Shown piece after piece: positions 10,196 to 19,022 of a stretch of DNA of 64,000 bases. Made by a program: the position numbers and the translations under genes. The notes under the pieces are model-generated. The model was not told the origin of the DNA, made no database searches, and saw only the letters and a list, made by a program, of their open reading frames with translations. Position 1 is the stretch's first letter, and each line of letters opens with the position of its first letter. This DNA is from Mycobacterium bohemicum DSM 44277 (GTDB lineage Bacteria; Actinomycetota; Actinomycetes; Mycobacteriales; Mycobacteriaceae), in assembly GCF_001053185.1 (NCBI RefSeq), contig NZ_CSTD01000001.1, positions 1,668,333 through 1,732,332 on the forward strand, in the 5' to 3' direction.

Positions 10196-11296
10196 GGTGA
10201 TTCCCTTCGTCAGGCGGCCTGGCGGCGACGGCCGATCGAGATCGTCAGCGACGTGGAGGGCGGAGGCGGGAACGCTCTCGATGCGTGGTGCGACGAAAAG
10301 TGCGCGCCCACATACGGCCCTCCGCATCACAGGTGACTGCCCCTTGGCCAGCCATCGCTGGTGATCTGCTTCGTAGGGACCGTTGGGCGTCGACTGTGAC
10401 GCGCGGTTCGTGGCGAGCCCCACCGCCGTCGGCGTGCGTTTGGCGCCGCGGATCCCGGCGACAAAACTGCACTGGTTGTTGATTCAGTCAAACGCGATTC
10501 GGGACGTTCGACAAGTTAAAACCGCGGATGTACAGGATCTTTCCAGCGAACAACTCTGAAACTTCAAGCTGTCGAAGGGCCGCTGCATTCGGCGCGACCC
10601 GATGCCATTCCAGATCGCGAGGCTCACCGTGGCACCCAAACCGGCCGCCGGTCGCGCGCGGGCGGATCGCGGTGGGATCTCGGGCTCTGCCAGGCGATAT
10701 GTTCCAGACGACATGGTTGGCTGGGCCGTTCCGGAAGGCGGTCCCCGGCGGGCTTTGGCACATGTCGGCACCCAACCGGGACAGGGATGTGATCCGCCGG
10801 CGCGCCGCTTCGCCGCGGCAAGCATCTCTGCAGCTAACTGTGCGGTCGAATCGGGTCCGTCGTTTTTCGTGATGGATGCCGGGCCGAATTTCAACCGTTC
10901 GACGCCGTCGTCGCGTCTCGATTGCGCATCGGCCCGGTGTGGATCGTGGTGAAGCAGGCTGGAAATCTCCTGTAAGTTGACCCACTTAACTTGTGAAGTG
11001 ACCCGAGTGCGATTACTAATGAATCACCGGGGTTCATCACAGGCACGTCGCTGTCGACGGCGGACGGCCCCTGCAGAACGGATCATCGAGGAGTCGGCTG
11101 GCCGGTTGGGCAGCCGAGCGTGACGCGGAGGATCGCAAGTGGCCGTTGGGATTGCGAGTATTCGCAACCGAAGCCGGCCGGTGCTGAAGTGTTGACGAGC
11201 CCGACTGGACCGGACGCCCGAGGCCCGTGGGACGGCGGCGGCGGTCAAGTCGATTTCGAGGCCACGCCACCGTCGACTGCGAAAGGGAGATACCAC
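10196..11296. other. 1.1-kb stretch with no supported gene
   Basis: Short overlapping frames occur on both strands (for example 10488-10985 minus and 10602-10952 plus), but none has a recognisable domain or the strong G/C third-position bias of the neighbours. The stretch around 10480-11030 is also less G+C-rich. It probably holds the promoter of the narK-sat block and may contain remnants of older genes. The frame of the transporter downstream is open back to 11120. Confidence 0.5.
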
Positions 11297-12721
11297 TTGT
11301 CGCGTTCGCATCGCATCGTGGTCTGGGATCCGGAGGACGCGGTCGCCTGGCACGGCGGCAATCACGCGATCGCCCGGCGCAACCTGTTCTGGCAGGTCGT
11401 GAATGTCCATGTCGCGTTCTCGGTCTGGTACCTCTGGTCGGTGATGGTGCTGTTCATGCCGCAGCCCGTCTACGGCTTCGCCACGGGCGACAAGCTGTTG
11501 ATCGGAGCCACCGCCGCGCTGGTCGGCGCGCTCGCGCGCATTCCCTATTCGATGGCGGCGAACTGGTTCGGCGGCCGGAACTGGACGATCTTCTCGGCCG
11601 TTGTGCTGCTGTTTCCGACCGCGGGAGCGATCGTCCTGCTGGCCCATCCCGGCCTGCCGCTGTGGCCGTATCTGGTATGTGCCGCGCTGACCGGCCTCGG
11701 CGGCGGCAACTATTCCGCCTCGCTGGCCAAGGTCGACGGCCTGTTCCCGCAGCGGCTCAAGGGTTTTGCGCTGGGCCTGACGGGCGGGATGGCCAACCTG
11801 GGGTCGGCGGGCATCCAGGCGGTCGGACTCCTCGCTCTGGCGACCATGGGACACGCGGCGCCGTACTGGGTCTGCGCGATATACCTCGTGCTGCTGGCGA
11901 TCGGCGGTGTCGGCGCGGCGGTGTTCATGGACAACGTTGTCGCGCACCGCACCGGGCTGTCGTTGCACAACTTGCGGTCCATCGTCACGGTGCCGGACAC
12001 CTGGGCCATCTCGTTCCTCTACCTGTGCGCCTCCGGATCGTTCCTCGGATTCGCATTCGCGTTCGGGCAGGTATTGCTGCACAACTTCGTGGCCGGCGGG
12101 GAGACCCATGCCCAGGCGTCGCTGCACGCCGCCGAGGTCGCCTTCATCGGCCCGTTGCTCGGGTCGCTGGCCCGGATCGTCGGCGGCAAGGTCAGCGACC
12201 GCTTCGGCGGCGGGCGCGTCACCCTGACCGTCTTCCTCGCCTCGATCGTGGCGGGGGGCTTCCTGGTTGGCATGAGCACGCACGCCGACGCCGCCGAGGA
12301 CAGCGGCCGCAAGGTAACCGATCTCACCATGTTGGGCTACATCGTCGGTTTCATCGCCCTGTTCATCTTCTGCGGTGCGGCCAAAGCCGCGGTCTACAAG
12401 CTGATCCCGTCGGTGTTCGAGGCGCGCGCCCGCGCGCTGTGCGTCGCCGCGGCCGAGCGCGGGCACTGGGCGCGCGTGCGGTCGGGGGCGTTGATCGGGG
12501 TGGCCGGTGCCTTCGGCGCCCTCGGCGGGGTGGGCATCGACCTGGCGCTGCGGCAGTCGTACGACACCACCGGGACAGAGACACCCGCCTTTTGGACGTT
12601 CCTGATGTGTTATGTGGCCGCCGCCGCGCTGGTCTGGATTCGTTATGTGCGGCCGCAGGAGGCAGATTCGGCCACGCCGGCATCCGCGCAATTATCAAAC
12701 GAGCAGAAGGTCACGACGTGA
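11297..12721 (+). CDS. NNP-family (NarK-like) oxyanion transporter
   Basis: A 12-helix major facilitator protein of the nitrate/nitrite porter family. The two family signatures are recognisable: GLGGGNYSASLAKVDGLFPQRLKG in the first half (broken here as two parts, GLGGGNYSAS and FPQRLKG) and the GGKVSDRFGG loop in the second. The frame is open from 11120, but that segment is not transporter-like. The TTG at 11297 follows GAAAGGGAGA and gives 474 aa, the size of mycobacterial NarK/NarU proteins. No nitrate or nitrite reductase is nearby. Instead the APS kinase and ATP sulfurylase genes follow within 51 bp, so the cargo may be sulfate or another oxyanion. That is inference from context. Confidence 0.8.
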   Translation: MSRSHRIVVWDPEDAVAWHGGNHAIARRNLFWQVVNVHVAFSVWYLWSVMVLFMPQPVYGFATGDKLLIGATAALVGALARIPYSMAANWFGGRNWTIFSAVVLLFPTAGAIVLLAHPGLPLWPYLVCAALTGLGGGNYSASLAKVDGLFPQRLKGFALGLTGGMANLGSAGIQAVGLLALATMGHAAPYWVCAIYLVLLAIGGVGAAVFMDNVVAHRTGLSLHNLRSIVTVPDTWAISFLYLCASGSFLGFAFAFGQVLLHNFVAGGETHAQASLHAAEVAFIGPLLGSLARIVGGKVSDRFGGGRVTLTVFLASIVAGGFLVGMSTHADAAEDSGRKVTDLTMLGYIVGFIALFIFCGAAKAAVYKLIPSVFEARARALCVAAAERGHWARVRSGALIGVAGAFGALGGVGIDLALRQSYDTTGTETPAFWTFLMCYVAAAALVWIRYVRPQEADSATPASAQLSNEQKVTT

Positions 12722-12772
12722 CGGCGTCAAGCATGGGTCCGCGTACGAGCCGTCAAGACGGAGGAGCTGACA

Positions 12773-13465
12773 ATGAGTAACAACATCACCTGGCATCAAC
12801 ACACCGTCACGCGCGAATACCGCGAGAAGCTCAACGGCCACCGCGGCTGCGTTGTCTGGTTCACCGGTCTGAGCGCGAGCGGCAAGAGCACCGTGGCCAA
12901 CATGGTGGAGCAGAAGCTCTACGAGCGGGGCGTCCGGAGCTTCCTGCTGGACGGCGACAACGTGCGCTACGGGCTCAACGCCGGCCCCGAAACGCTCGAG
13001 GCAAGCCACGGTAAGGAATTCGCCGACCGTTTCGGCCTGGGGTTCTCGGCCGCGGACCGCGAGGAGAACATCCGCCGGATCGGGGCGGTGGCCAAGCTGT
13101 TCTGCGAGGCCGGCATGGTCGCGCTGACCGCGTTCATCAGCCCCTATCGTCGCGACCGCGACGCCGTTCGCGCCACGCTCGAGGACGGCGATTTCCTGGA
13201 AATCTTCATCGACACCCCGATCGAGGTCTGCGAACAGCGCGATCCCAAGGGCCTGTACAGGAAGGCCAGGGCCGGCGAGATCAAGGGCTTCACCGGCATC
13301 GACGATCCCTACGAGCCGCCGCTGCAACCGGAACTGCGCGTCGAGGGCGGCCAGAAGGACGCGGACACCCTGGCGGACGAGGTGATTTCGCACCTGCAGG
13401 AGACCGGTGTCATCCCCGTCCTCGGCCCAAGCCCCCATTCCCCCGAACCAATGGTGAAAAACTAG
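12773..13465 (+). CDS. cysC: Adenylylsulfate (APS) kinase
   Basis: Phosphorylates APS at the 3' hydroxyl to give PAPS, the donor for sulfotransferases. The P-loop is GLSASGKST (about residues 32-40), followed by the APS-binding stretch DGDNVRYGLN and the lid-region motif ADREENIRRIGAVAK. Compared with common CysC there is an insert of roughly 15 residues between GLN and the LGFSAADREEN motif. At 230 aa it is a little long. RBS GGAGGAG stands 7 nt before the ATG. It lies between the transporter and sat on the same strand and is a stand-alone kinase, unlike the CysNC fusion usual in mycobacteria. Confidence 0.93.
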   Translation: MSNNITWHQHTVTREYREKLNGHRGCVVWFTGLSASGKSTVANMVEQKLYERGVRSFLLDGDNVRYGLNAGPETLEASHGKEFADRFGLGFSAADREENIRRIGAVAKLFCEAGMVALTAFISPYRRDRDAVRATLEDGDFLEIFIDTPIEVCEQRDPKGLYRKARAGEIKGFTGIDDPYEPPLQPELRVEGGQKDADTLADEVISHLQETGVIPVLGPSPHSPEPMVKN

Positions 13466-13512
13466 CTGCCGCTCCGCTCGATGGACGCAGCGCGAGCCCG
13501 GAAAAAGAGGTC

Positions 13513-14781
13513 ATGGCAATGAGTTACAAGGGTCACAACGGCCATCCGATAGTGGAACGCGTGTCCACCGCGGACGCGAGCGCGATCAAGGGCATGCCCC
13601 GCGTTTCGATATCCAAGGCGACCGCACACGAGGTGATCAGCCTTGCGTATGGATTCTTCACGCCGTTGACGGGATTCATGGGCCGGGAGGAGATAGACGG
13701 AACGCTGGACAACTTCCAGCTGCCGGACGGCACGCTGTGGAGCATCCCGATTGTTTTCGACTTGTCCGCCGACGACATCGAGAACCTGGGCGTGACGGAG
13801 GGGGGCAGCGTCGTCCTGGACTATCTCGGCGTCCCGATGGCCGTCTTCGAGGTGAACGAGATCTTCGAGTACGACCTCGAGCGGATGGCCGAAAAGACCT
13901 ACGGGACGTCCGATCCCCGGCACCCCGGCGTAAAGAAGACGCTCGGCTACCAGAACAGGTTCATCGGCGGGGACATCACGCTCATCAACGAACCCGTCTT
14001 CCATGAGCCGTTCAAGAAATTCTGGATGACGCCAAAACAGCATCAGGACGCGTTGACACAGAAGGGCTGGCGGCACACCGTTGCCCACCAGACCCGAAAC
14101 GTCCCCCACACCGGACACGAGGCACTGATGAAGCAGGCGTGGTTCGCCGCCAACGAAGACATGCCCGTCGACACGCTGAGCACCGGAGTACTGGTCAACG
14201 CCATCATCGGCCAGAAGCGGGTGGGGGACTACATCGACGAAGCGATTTTGCTGGCCCAAAACGAGCTCAATGTCAGCGGATATTTCCGACAAGATGTGCA
14301 CATGGTGTCGTTCACGTTGTGGGACATGCGGTATGCGGGACCACGCGAGGCGATCTTCCACGCCATCCTGAGGACCAACCTCGGATGCACCCACCACATG
14401 TTCGGGCGCGACCACGCCGGCGTGGGCGACTTCTACCATCCCTACGACGCCCAGAACCTGCTCAAGCAATACCGGGCGGAGCTGGGCATCAAGCCGGTGT
14501 TTCTCCGCGAGAACTGGTATTGCCCGCAATGCCAGGAAGTCACGAACTCCGCTCTGTGCGGCCATGATTCAAAGTCTCAGAGTTTCAGCGGCAGCCTGAT
14601 CCGAAGCATTCTGACCGACGAGGTGAAGCCGACGCAGAAAGTCATGCGCCACGAGGTGTTCGAGGTGGTCATGGACTGCGCCGCCGAGTACGGGGAGGGC
14701 TCGCCCTTCGTGACCGAGGAATACCTGAGAGACCGGCGCCCGGTCTTCACCCTCAACCCAGTGGAAGGACTCGACGCGTGA
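13513..14781 (+). CDS. sat: ATP sulfurylase (sulfate adenylyltransferase), single-chain Sat type
   Basis: Makes APS from ATP and sulfate. The catalytic motifs are HQTRNVPHTGHE (QTRN 193-196, H199 and H202) and GRDHAGVGDFY (298-308). A zinc site C337/C340/C349/H351 is present (CPQC...CGH), as in Sat enzymes of sulfate reducers, sulfur oxidisers and thermophiles. It is unrelated to the CysD/CysN GTP-driven enzyme that mycobacteria normally use. ATG 13513 follows AGAGG; 422 aa is a normal length. The stop overlaps the next start (GTGA). With the upstream APS kinase it forms a complete PAPS module. Confidence 0.95.
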   Translation: MAMSYKGHNGHPIVERVSTADASAIKGMPRVSISKATAHEVISLAYGFFTPLTGFMGREEIDGTLDNFQLPDGTLWSIPIVFDLSADDIENLGVTEGGSVVLDYLGVPMAVFEVNEIFEYDLERMAEKTYGTSDPRHPGVKKTLGYQNRFIGGDITLINEPVFHEPFKKFWMTPKQHQDALTQKGWRHTVAHQTRNVPHTGHEALMKQAWFAANEDMPVDTLSTGVLVNAIIGQKRVGDYIDEAILLAQNELNVSGYFRQDVHMVSFTLWDMRYAGPREAIFHAILRTNLGCTHHMFGRDHAGVGDFYHPYDAQNLLKQYRAELGIKPVFLRENWYCPQCQEVTNSALCGHDSKSQSFSGSLIRSILTDEVKPTQKVMRHEVFEVVMDCAAEYGEGSPFVTEEYLRDRRPVFTLNPVEGLDA

Positions 14782-15095
14782 GCAGTGCCGCTCCCACCAT
14801 CAAGATCAACGTGTGGATCAACGAGGATCGGCTGGAATTGTTGCAGAATGCCGGCATGGCCGACCTGGCGAACGAGGCTTTCGCAGGCATGAAGCTGCTG
14901 GAGATCCATACCACCGAAGAGCAGAAAAACGCGCTCCTGCAGCGGTACCCGGGCGCCAAGTACGATTCGGCCACCACCCGCTCCATCGAGCTGCTCCCCA
15001 AGAAAGCAAAAGACCAATTGCTGGACCTGTCCATCGAAATGCGTTCGACGGGACCCGAAGTGACGGATCGCTTTCTCGGCCAGACGCAATCCTGA
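14778..15095 (+). CDS. Unknown 105-aa protein coupled to sat
   Basis: A small soluble protein whose GTG start overlaps the sat stop by 4 bp, so it is translationally coupled. It begins SSAAPTIKINVWINEDRLEL, then has a predicted beta-alpha pattern, with charged helices near residues 35-55 and 70-95 and no cysteines, signal peptide or membrane segment. I do not recognise a catalytic motif. It may belong to a small family that accompanies single-chain Sat enzymes (possibly DUF6955; recalled, not checked). Close coupling suggests a partner or regulator of ATP sulfurylase. Confidence 0.8.
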   Translation: MSSAAPTIKINVWINEDRLELLQNAGMADLANEAFAGMKLLEIHTTEEQKNALLQRYPGAKYDSATTRSIELLPKKAKDQLLDLSIEMRSTGPEVTDRFLGQTQS

Positions 15096-15348
15096 GTAGC
15101 CCGGTTGGGCGTCGGGAGCCCTTGGCCCGGTTCGGTCGGGTCGATGTGAGGTAGAAGCCTTCGCGCGCCTCGTCGGCGCCGCGGTGACGTGCCGTGGCGG
15201 CGCCCGGATGGCGCGGCCTGCGATTTCTGCGCGCCCAGGTTGGAAGTTCCTGTGTCCTTTCGCCGTGTCCCGGCGTTCGACCCGCGCGCACAACGATGCG
15301 CCCGCCTGCGGGAACAACAGGAAGCCGCCATCTGAAACACAGCGACCG

Positions 15349-15517
15349 TTAAGCTTTCCGCCCAATAATAAGAATCACGATGAGTAAAATTCCGAGCGCA
15401 GCGAGGCCAGCGCCGGCGCCCGGCGCCCGGTTCGTTGACGGACGGCGAGCTCAGCGGGGTCCGCGCGTCGCGGGTGGCGGGATTATAGCCGAGAGGCGTG
15501 AGATCGTCGCCGGACAT
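15349..15517 (-). pseudogene. Possible frameshifted small membrane protein
   Basis: The minus strand opens at ATG 15517 with MSGDDLTPLGYNPATRDART and continues to NEPGAG. One base out of frame it then gives GLAALGILLIVILIIGRKA and a stop at 15349. The total of 169 bases is one more than a multiple of three, fitting a single extra base in the GC-rich run near 15415-15425. The repaired product would be about 55 aa, with a polar front and a C-terminal membrane helix. It diverges from the sulfotransferase gene. The hydrophobic tail is unlikely by chance in this G+C context, but no family is recognised. Confidence 0.4.
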
Positions 15518-15627
15518 GAAGGACAGGCAGGCCCGACGTGTTGAGAAATGCTTCGTCCCTCAACGGGCCTCGAAATGTTACCGATTAACGCCCGCGCTTT
15601 CGCGGTCTGACGAAAGGCAACCGGTTC

Positions 15628-16554
15628 GTGGAAAAACAACTGCTCGCACCGACAAGGGTTTTGCGGGACTATCTCTCGAACTCGCTGGTTTGGGAAGACT
15701 TTCTGGCCCAGGGCGGCTTCGCCGACGGGGACATCGTCGTCGCCGACCCGTTCAAGGCCGGCACCACGTGGACCCAGCGAATCGTCCAGCAAATACTCCA
15801 CAACGGGGAGGAGCCCGACGGCGGGCTGTCGGACACGTCGCCCTGGCTCGACTCCAGCTGGGGTGACCACGCGGGGATGCTCAACGTGCTGCAGCAGCAG
15901 AAGGATGCCGGACTGCGGCGGGTCATGAAGTCGCATCTGCCGGCCGACGCCCTCCCGATCGCGCCGGAAGCCCGGTACGTGTTCGTCGGTCGCAACGGCA
16001 AAGACCTCGGAATCAGCTTCCACAATTACCTTTACAACTTCTCGGCGCCCACCATGGAGACGATCAACCGGATTCACGCCGAGTGGTCCGGTGACCCGGC
16101 GCCGTTGGTGATCCCCGAGGACATGCACGAGTTTTTCGACCTGTGGTTGGACAACGACGGATATCAGTGCTGCGACCTGCTCGACATCATGAAATCGTGG
16201 TGGGTGCTTCGCGACGAGCCCAATGTGCTGCTCCTGCACTACGGACAGCTCAAGCGGGACCTGCGCGGGCAGATCGCCCGACTGGCGGAGTTCTTCTCCA
16301 TCGACCCCGCCTCGTTGCGGATGGACACCATCGTCGAACACTGCTCGTTCGACTACATGAGCGCCCGCGCGGAGAAAATGGCTCCGTTCGGCGGTGCGCA
16401 TATGTCTAGCGCAAAAGCCTTCTTCCACAAAGGTTTAAAGCGCGATCACCGCAACGAGCTGACGCCGGAACAGGTCGCGCGCTTCGACCGTGTCGCGCTG
16501 GCGAAGCTGGGCCCAGAATGCGCCCACTGGTTGGAGACCGGGGAAACCGTCTAG
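15628..16554 (+). CDS. PAPS-dependent sulfotransferase (cytosolic Sulfotransfer_1 family)
   Basis: Transfers sulfate from PAPS to an alcohol, probably of a lipid or glycolipid. The 5'-phosphosulfate loop is DPFKAGTTWTQ (40-50), the catalytic histidine is H103 in KSHLPAD, and the 3'-phosphate site is GRNGKDLGIS (121-130) with the C-terminal partner RDHRNELT. The general layout resembles the M. tuberculosis glycolipid sulfotransferase Rv1373. The start is a GTG behind CGAAAGG; 308 aa. It lies about 530 bp after the PAPS-making genes on the same strand. The acceptor cannot be read from the sequence. Confidence 0.9.
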   Translation: MEKQLLAPTRVLRDYLSNSLVWEDFLAQGGFADGDIVVADPFKAGTTWTQRIVQQILHNGEEPDGGLSDTSPWLDSSWGDHAGMLNVLQQQKDAGLRRVMKSHLPADALPIAPEARYVFVGRNGKDLGISFHNYLYNFSAPTMETINRIHAEWSGDPAPLVIPEDMHEFFDLWLDNDGYQCCDLLDIMKSWWVLRDEPNVLLLHYGQLKRDLRGQIARLAEFFSIDPASLRMDTIVEHCSFDYMSARAEKMAPFGGAHMSSAKAFFHKGLKRDHRNELTPEQVARFDRVALAKLGPECAHWLETGETV

Positions 16555-16643
16555 GACCGCTGAGTCGGGCGGAAACGACAATGGAGTGCCGCGGGGCCCC
16601 GCCCGTGCGGGGGGTCCCGCGGCATGACGCTTGGTATGCAGAC

Positions 16644-17651
16644 ATGGCCTCAGAACCGATCGTTGACCGACGTCTGGACCTGCGCGACCGCCTCCTGATG
16701 GAAGCCGTCGCGGTGATCTACATGATGCTGGCAGCCCAGTGCCACGGCCGGCATTACCTGCTGTTCCCCGGGCTTGCGGCGCTGTCGTACGACGTGTTGA
16801 CGCGCCCCTGGGGAAAGTGGGCGAGTCAGCCCGGGCGGCTCATCGCGACGCCGGTCCTGGCGGCGGCATTCGGCACGCTGGTCACCCGACTGCTCCCGTT
16901 CGGCGTGCCGGCGATCCTGCTCGTGGTCTCCGCGTGTCTGCTCCTGTTGCTGCTGACCAAGTCGAACATCGCGCCGGCGGTCGCGGCCGGCGTGCTGCCA
17001 CTGTTCCTGGGCATCACCAGCTGGGTCTACGCGGCTTCGGTCGCGATCAGCCTGGTCGCCCTGACGCTGATTCTGTTGCCCTGGCAGAGGCGTTGCCGAC
17101 GGAAGTATCACCACGGCGCGGATGGGTCGACAACGAGCATCGATGACATTCTCGAGACGGCCCCCACCGGAAGCGCCTGGGTCCTGCCGTACTTCGCGTT
17201 CGTGACCGCGATGGCGTTGGGCGCCACGGTGTGGACGGCCTCCGGATGGCGGCTGCTGTTGTTCCCGCCCCTGATCGTCATCGCCTATGAGATGTTCGCG
17301 CATCCCACGACGTGCCCGTGGGCGGGGAAGCCGCTGGCCCTCCCCGCCGCCTGCGCTCTGACCGCCACCGCGGGGTGGGCCGCCGTTCGCCTCTGCGGCA
17401 GCGGCGCGATCGCGGCGGCGTCCGCTATGGTCGCGGGCGTTATTGTGTTGCGCCTCTTCAACCTTCGCCTGCCGCCCGCGCTGGCCGTGGGACTGCTTCC
17501 GTTGGTCATCAAGTCTCCCGGGGTGCAATACCCCATCTCCGTTGCTGTCGGGGCAGGAGCATTGACGCTCGCCTTCGGGATGTATCAGCGATGGGTCATC
17601 GGCCCCGGTCGCGTCGGCCCGGACGTGCCCACCACATTGAGGAGTGCCTAG
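16644..17651 (+). CDS. Multi-helix membrane protein, two HPP-like halves
   Basis: A 335-aa integral membrane protein with about eight to ten hydrophobic helices, arranged as two similar halves of about 150 residues joined by a polar loop (CRRKYHHGADGSTTSIDDI). Each half starts with a phrase of the form LLFPxLxxxxYxxxxxPxxxWAxxP, which recalls HPP-domain proteins, although the HPP triplet itself is absent. The frame is open from 16518; the ATG at 16644 is chosen because the preceding residues are not membrane-like. Its stop overlaps the start of the antiporter gene by one base, so the two are made together. The substrate is unknown. Confidence 0.7.
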   Translation: MASEPIVDRRLDLRDRLLMEAVAVIYMMLAAQCHGRHYLLFPGLAALSYDVLTRPWGKWASQPGRLIATPVLAAAFGTLVTRLLPFGVPAILLVVSACLLLLLLTKSNIAPAVAAGVLPLFLGITSWVYAASVAISLVALTLILLPWQRRCRRKYHHGADGSTTSIDDILETAPTGSAWVLPYFAFVTAMALGATVWTASGWRLLLFPPLIVIAYEMFAHPTTCPWAGKPLALPAACALTATAGWAAVRLCGSGAIAAASAMVAGVIVLRLFNLRLPPALAVGLLPLVIKSPGVQYPISVAVGAGALTLAFGMYQRWVIGPGRVGPDVPTTLRSA

Positions 17652-18949
17652 TGTCGAATGCTCAACTGACCGCGGTCATCTTCGTGCTGTTTGCCCTTGT
17701 CGGGCTGGCCCAACTGCTGGGCTACGTGTTCGTCAAGCTCGGCCAGCCCAAGGTCGTGGGTGAGATCCTGGCGGGCATCGTGCTCGGACCGGCGCTGCTT
17801 GGCCGCCTGCCGTTCGTCGAGCACCTGATCGGTACCGCCCGGCACAACAGCCAGATCCTCAGTTTCGTGTATTGGCTCGGGCTGCTGCTGCTGATGTTCG
17901 TCTCGGGCGCGGAGATGCAGCAGCTGTTCGGAAAAGGTGAGCGGCGGAGTGTGAGCTGGCTCGTCATCGTCGGGACCGGCATACCGTTCCTGCTGGGACT
18001 GGGTTTCGGGCCCGCTCTCATCCGCCCGAGCCTGGCCGGCCCGCACGGCAACCGCCTGTCGCTCATCATCATCCTGGCGGTCGGCGTCGCCGTCACCTCG
18101 GTGCCGGTGGTGTCGAAGATCTTCGCCGATCTGAACATCCTGGACACTCGCTTCGCCCGGCTCATCCTCGGCGTCGCGGTCCTCGAGGACATCGTGCTGT
18201 GGCTTGCGCTCGCGATCGCGACCTCGATCGCGGCCAAGTCGCACCTGAATCCCTGGCAGATCTCGGCGCACCTGGTCATCACGGTGATCTTCTTCGCCCT
18301 CGGGCTGACGCTGGTGCCGCGCGCGGTCAGGGCCCTCAACAAGGCGAGCTGGAATGTTCTCGCGCAGCATTCGCCGACCGGTTACGCCATCGCGGTTCTG
18401 TTGGCCTACTGCGCGGCCGCCGGGGCGCTCGACGTCAACCTGGTCTTCGCCGCGTTCCTCGCGGGCTTCGCCTTCGTCGACAAAGACCACGAGATCTTCG
18501 AGGACTCGCTCAACGCGATCACGAAGGTTTCCTTCGCCTTCTTCATTCCCGTCTACTTCGCGATCGTCGGCCTGAAACTGGACCTCATCCGCGGCGTCTC
18601 GCTGACGATGATGGTCGTGTTCATCGTGGGCACCTGCGTGGTGAAGATGCTGTCGGTGGCACTGGCCGGCCGGCTCGCCGGTTTTCGCGGTTTGGAGCTG
18701 ATCAATCTCGGGATCACCACCAACGCCCGCGGCGGTCCCGGCATCGTCCTGGCCAGTGTGGCCTTCGACGCCGGCATCATCAGCTCGAAGTTCTACACCA
18801 CGCTCGTGGTCGCGGCCGTGCTTACTTCGCAGTTGGCCGGCGCCTGGCTCGATTATGTCTTGCGGAAGGGCTGGCCGTTGCTGAAGTCCGACGCACCGCA
18901 CGAAGCCGCCGAGGCCCCGAGCGCGGACGTGTCGACGACGGTGGCGTGA
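17651..18949 (+). CDS. CPA2-family cation:proton antiporter
   Basis: A 432-aa membrane antiporter of the Na+/H+ exchanger superfamily with 12 or so helices. Family features are GQPKVVGEILAGIVLGPALLG near the N-terminus (given here as GQPKVVGEI and GIVLGPALLG), the discontinuous helix region around AVGVAVTSVPVVSKI and the charged VLEDIVLW that follows. GTG 17651 overlaps the previous stop (TAGTG). It has no C-terminal TrkA-N domain; the tail is acidic and Ala-rich. It could balance charge or protons for transport in the sulfation block, but this is a guess from position. Confidence 0.85.
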   Translation: MSNAQLTAVIFVLFALVGLAQLLGYVFVKLGQPKVVGEILAGIVLGPALLGRLPFVEHLIGTARHNSQILSFVYWLGLLLLMFVSGAEMQQLFGKGERRSVSWLVIVGTGIPFLLGLGFGPALIRPSLAGPHGNRLSLIIILAVGVAVTSVPVVSKIFADLNILDTRFARLILGVAVLEDIVLWLALAIATSIAAKSHLNPWQISAHLVITVIFFALGLTLVPRAVRALNKASWNVLAQHSPTGYAIAVLLAYCAAAGALDVNLVFAAFLAGFAFVDKDHEIFEDSLNAITKVSFAFFIPVYFAIVGLKLDLIRGVSLTMMVVFIVGTCVVKMLSVALAGRLAGFRGLELINLGITTNARGGPGIVLASVAFDAGIISSKFYTTLVVAAVLTSQLAGAWLDYVLRKGWPLLKSDAPHEAAEAPSADVSTTVA

Positions 18950-19022
18950 ACGCCGCGCGCCGACGAGCGCGAGGCCGGTCCGCACTCGGTTGTCCGGGAA
19001 CGCAACTCGACAGGCCGGCCGG

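Noticed and set aside
10488..10985. Possible gene in the 10.2-11.3 kb gap
   Set aside because: Frames on both strands are of similar quality, lack ribosome sites and domains, and overlap one another.
11024..12691. Long minus frame opposite the NNP transporter
   Set aside because: Shadow of the transporter caused by G/C third positions.
16143..16409. Secondary plus frame inside the sulfotransferase gene
   Set aside because: Fully inside a well-supported gene, with no independent signal.
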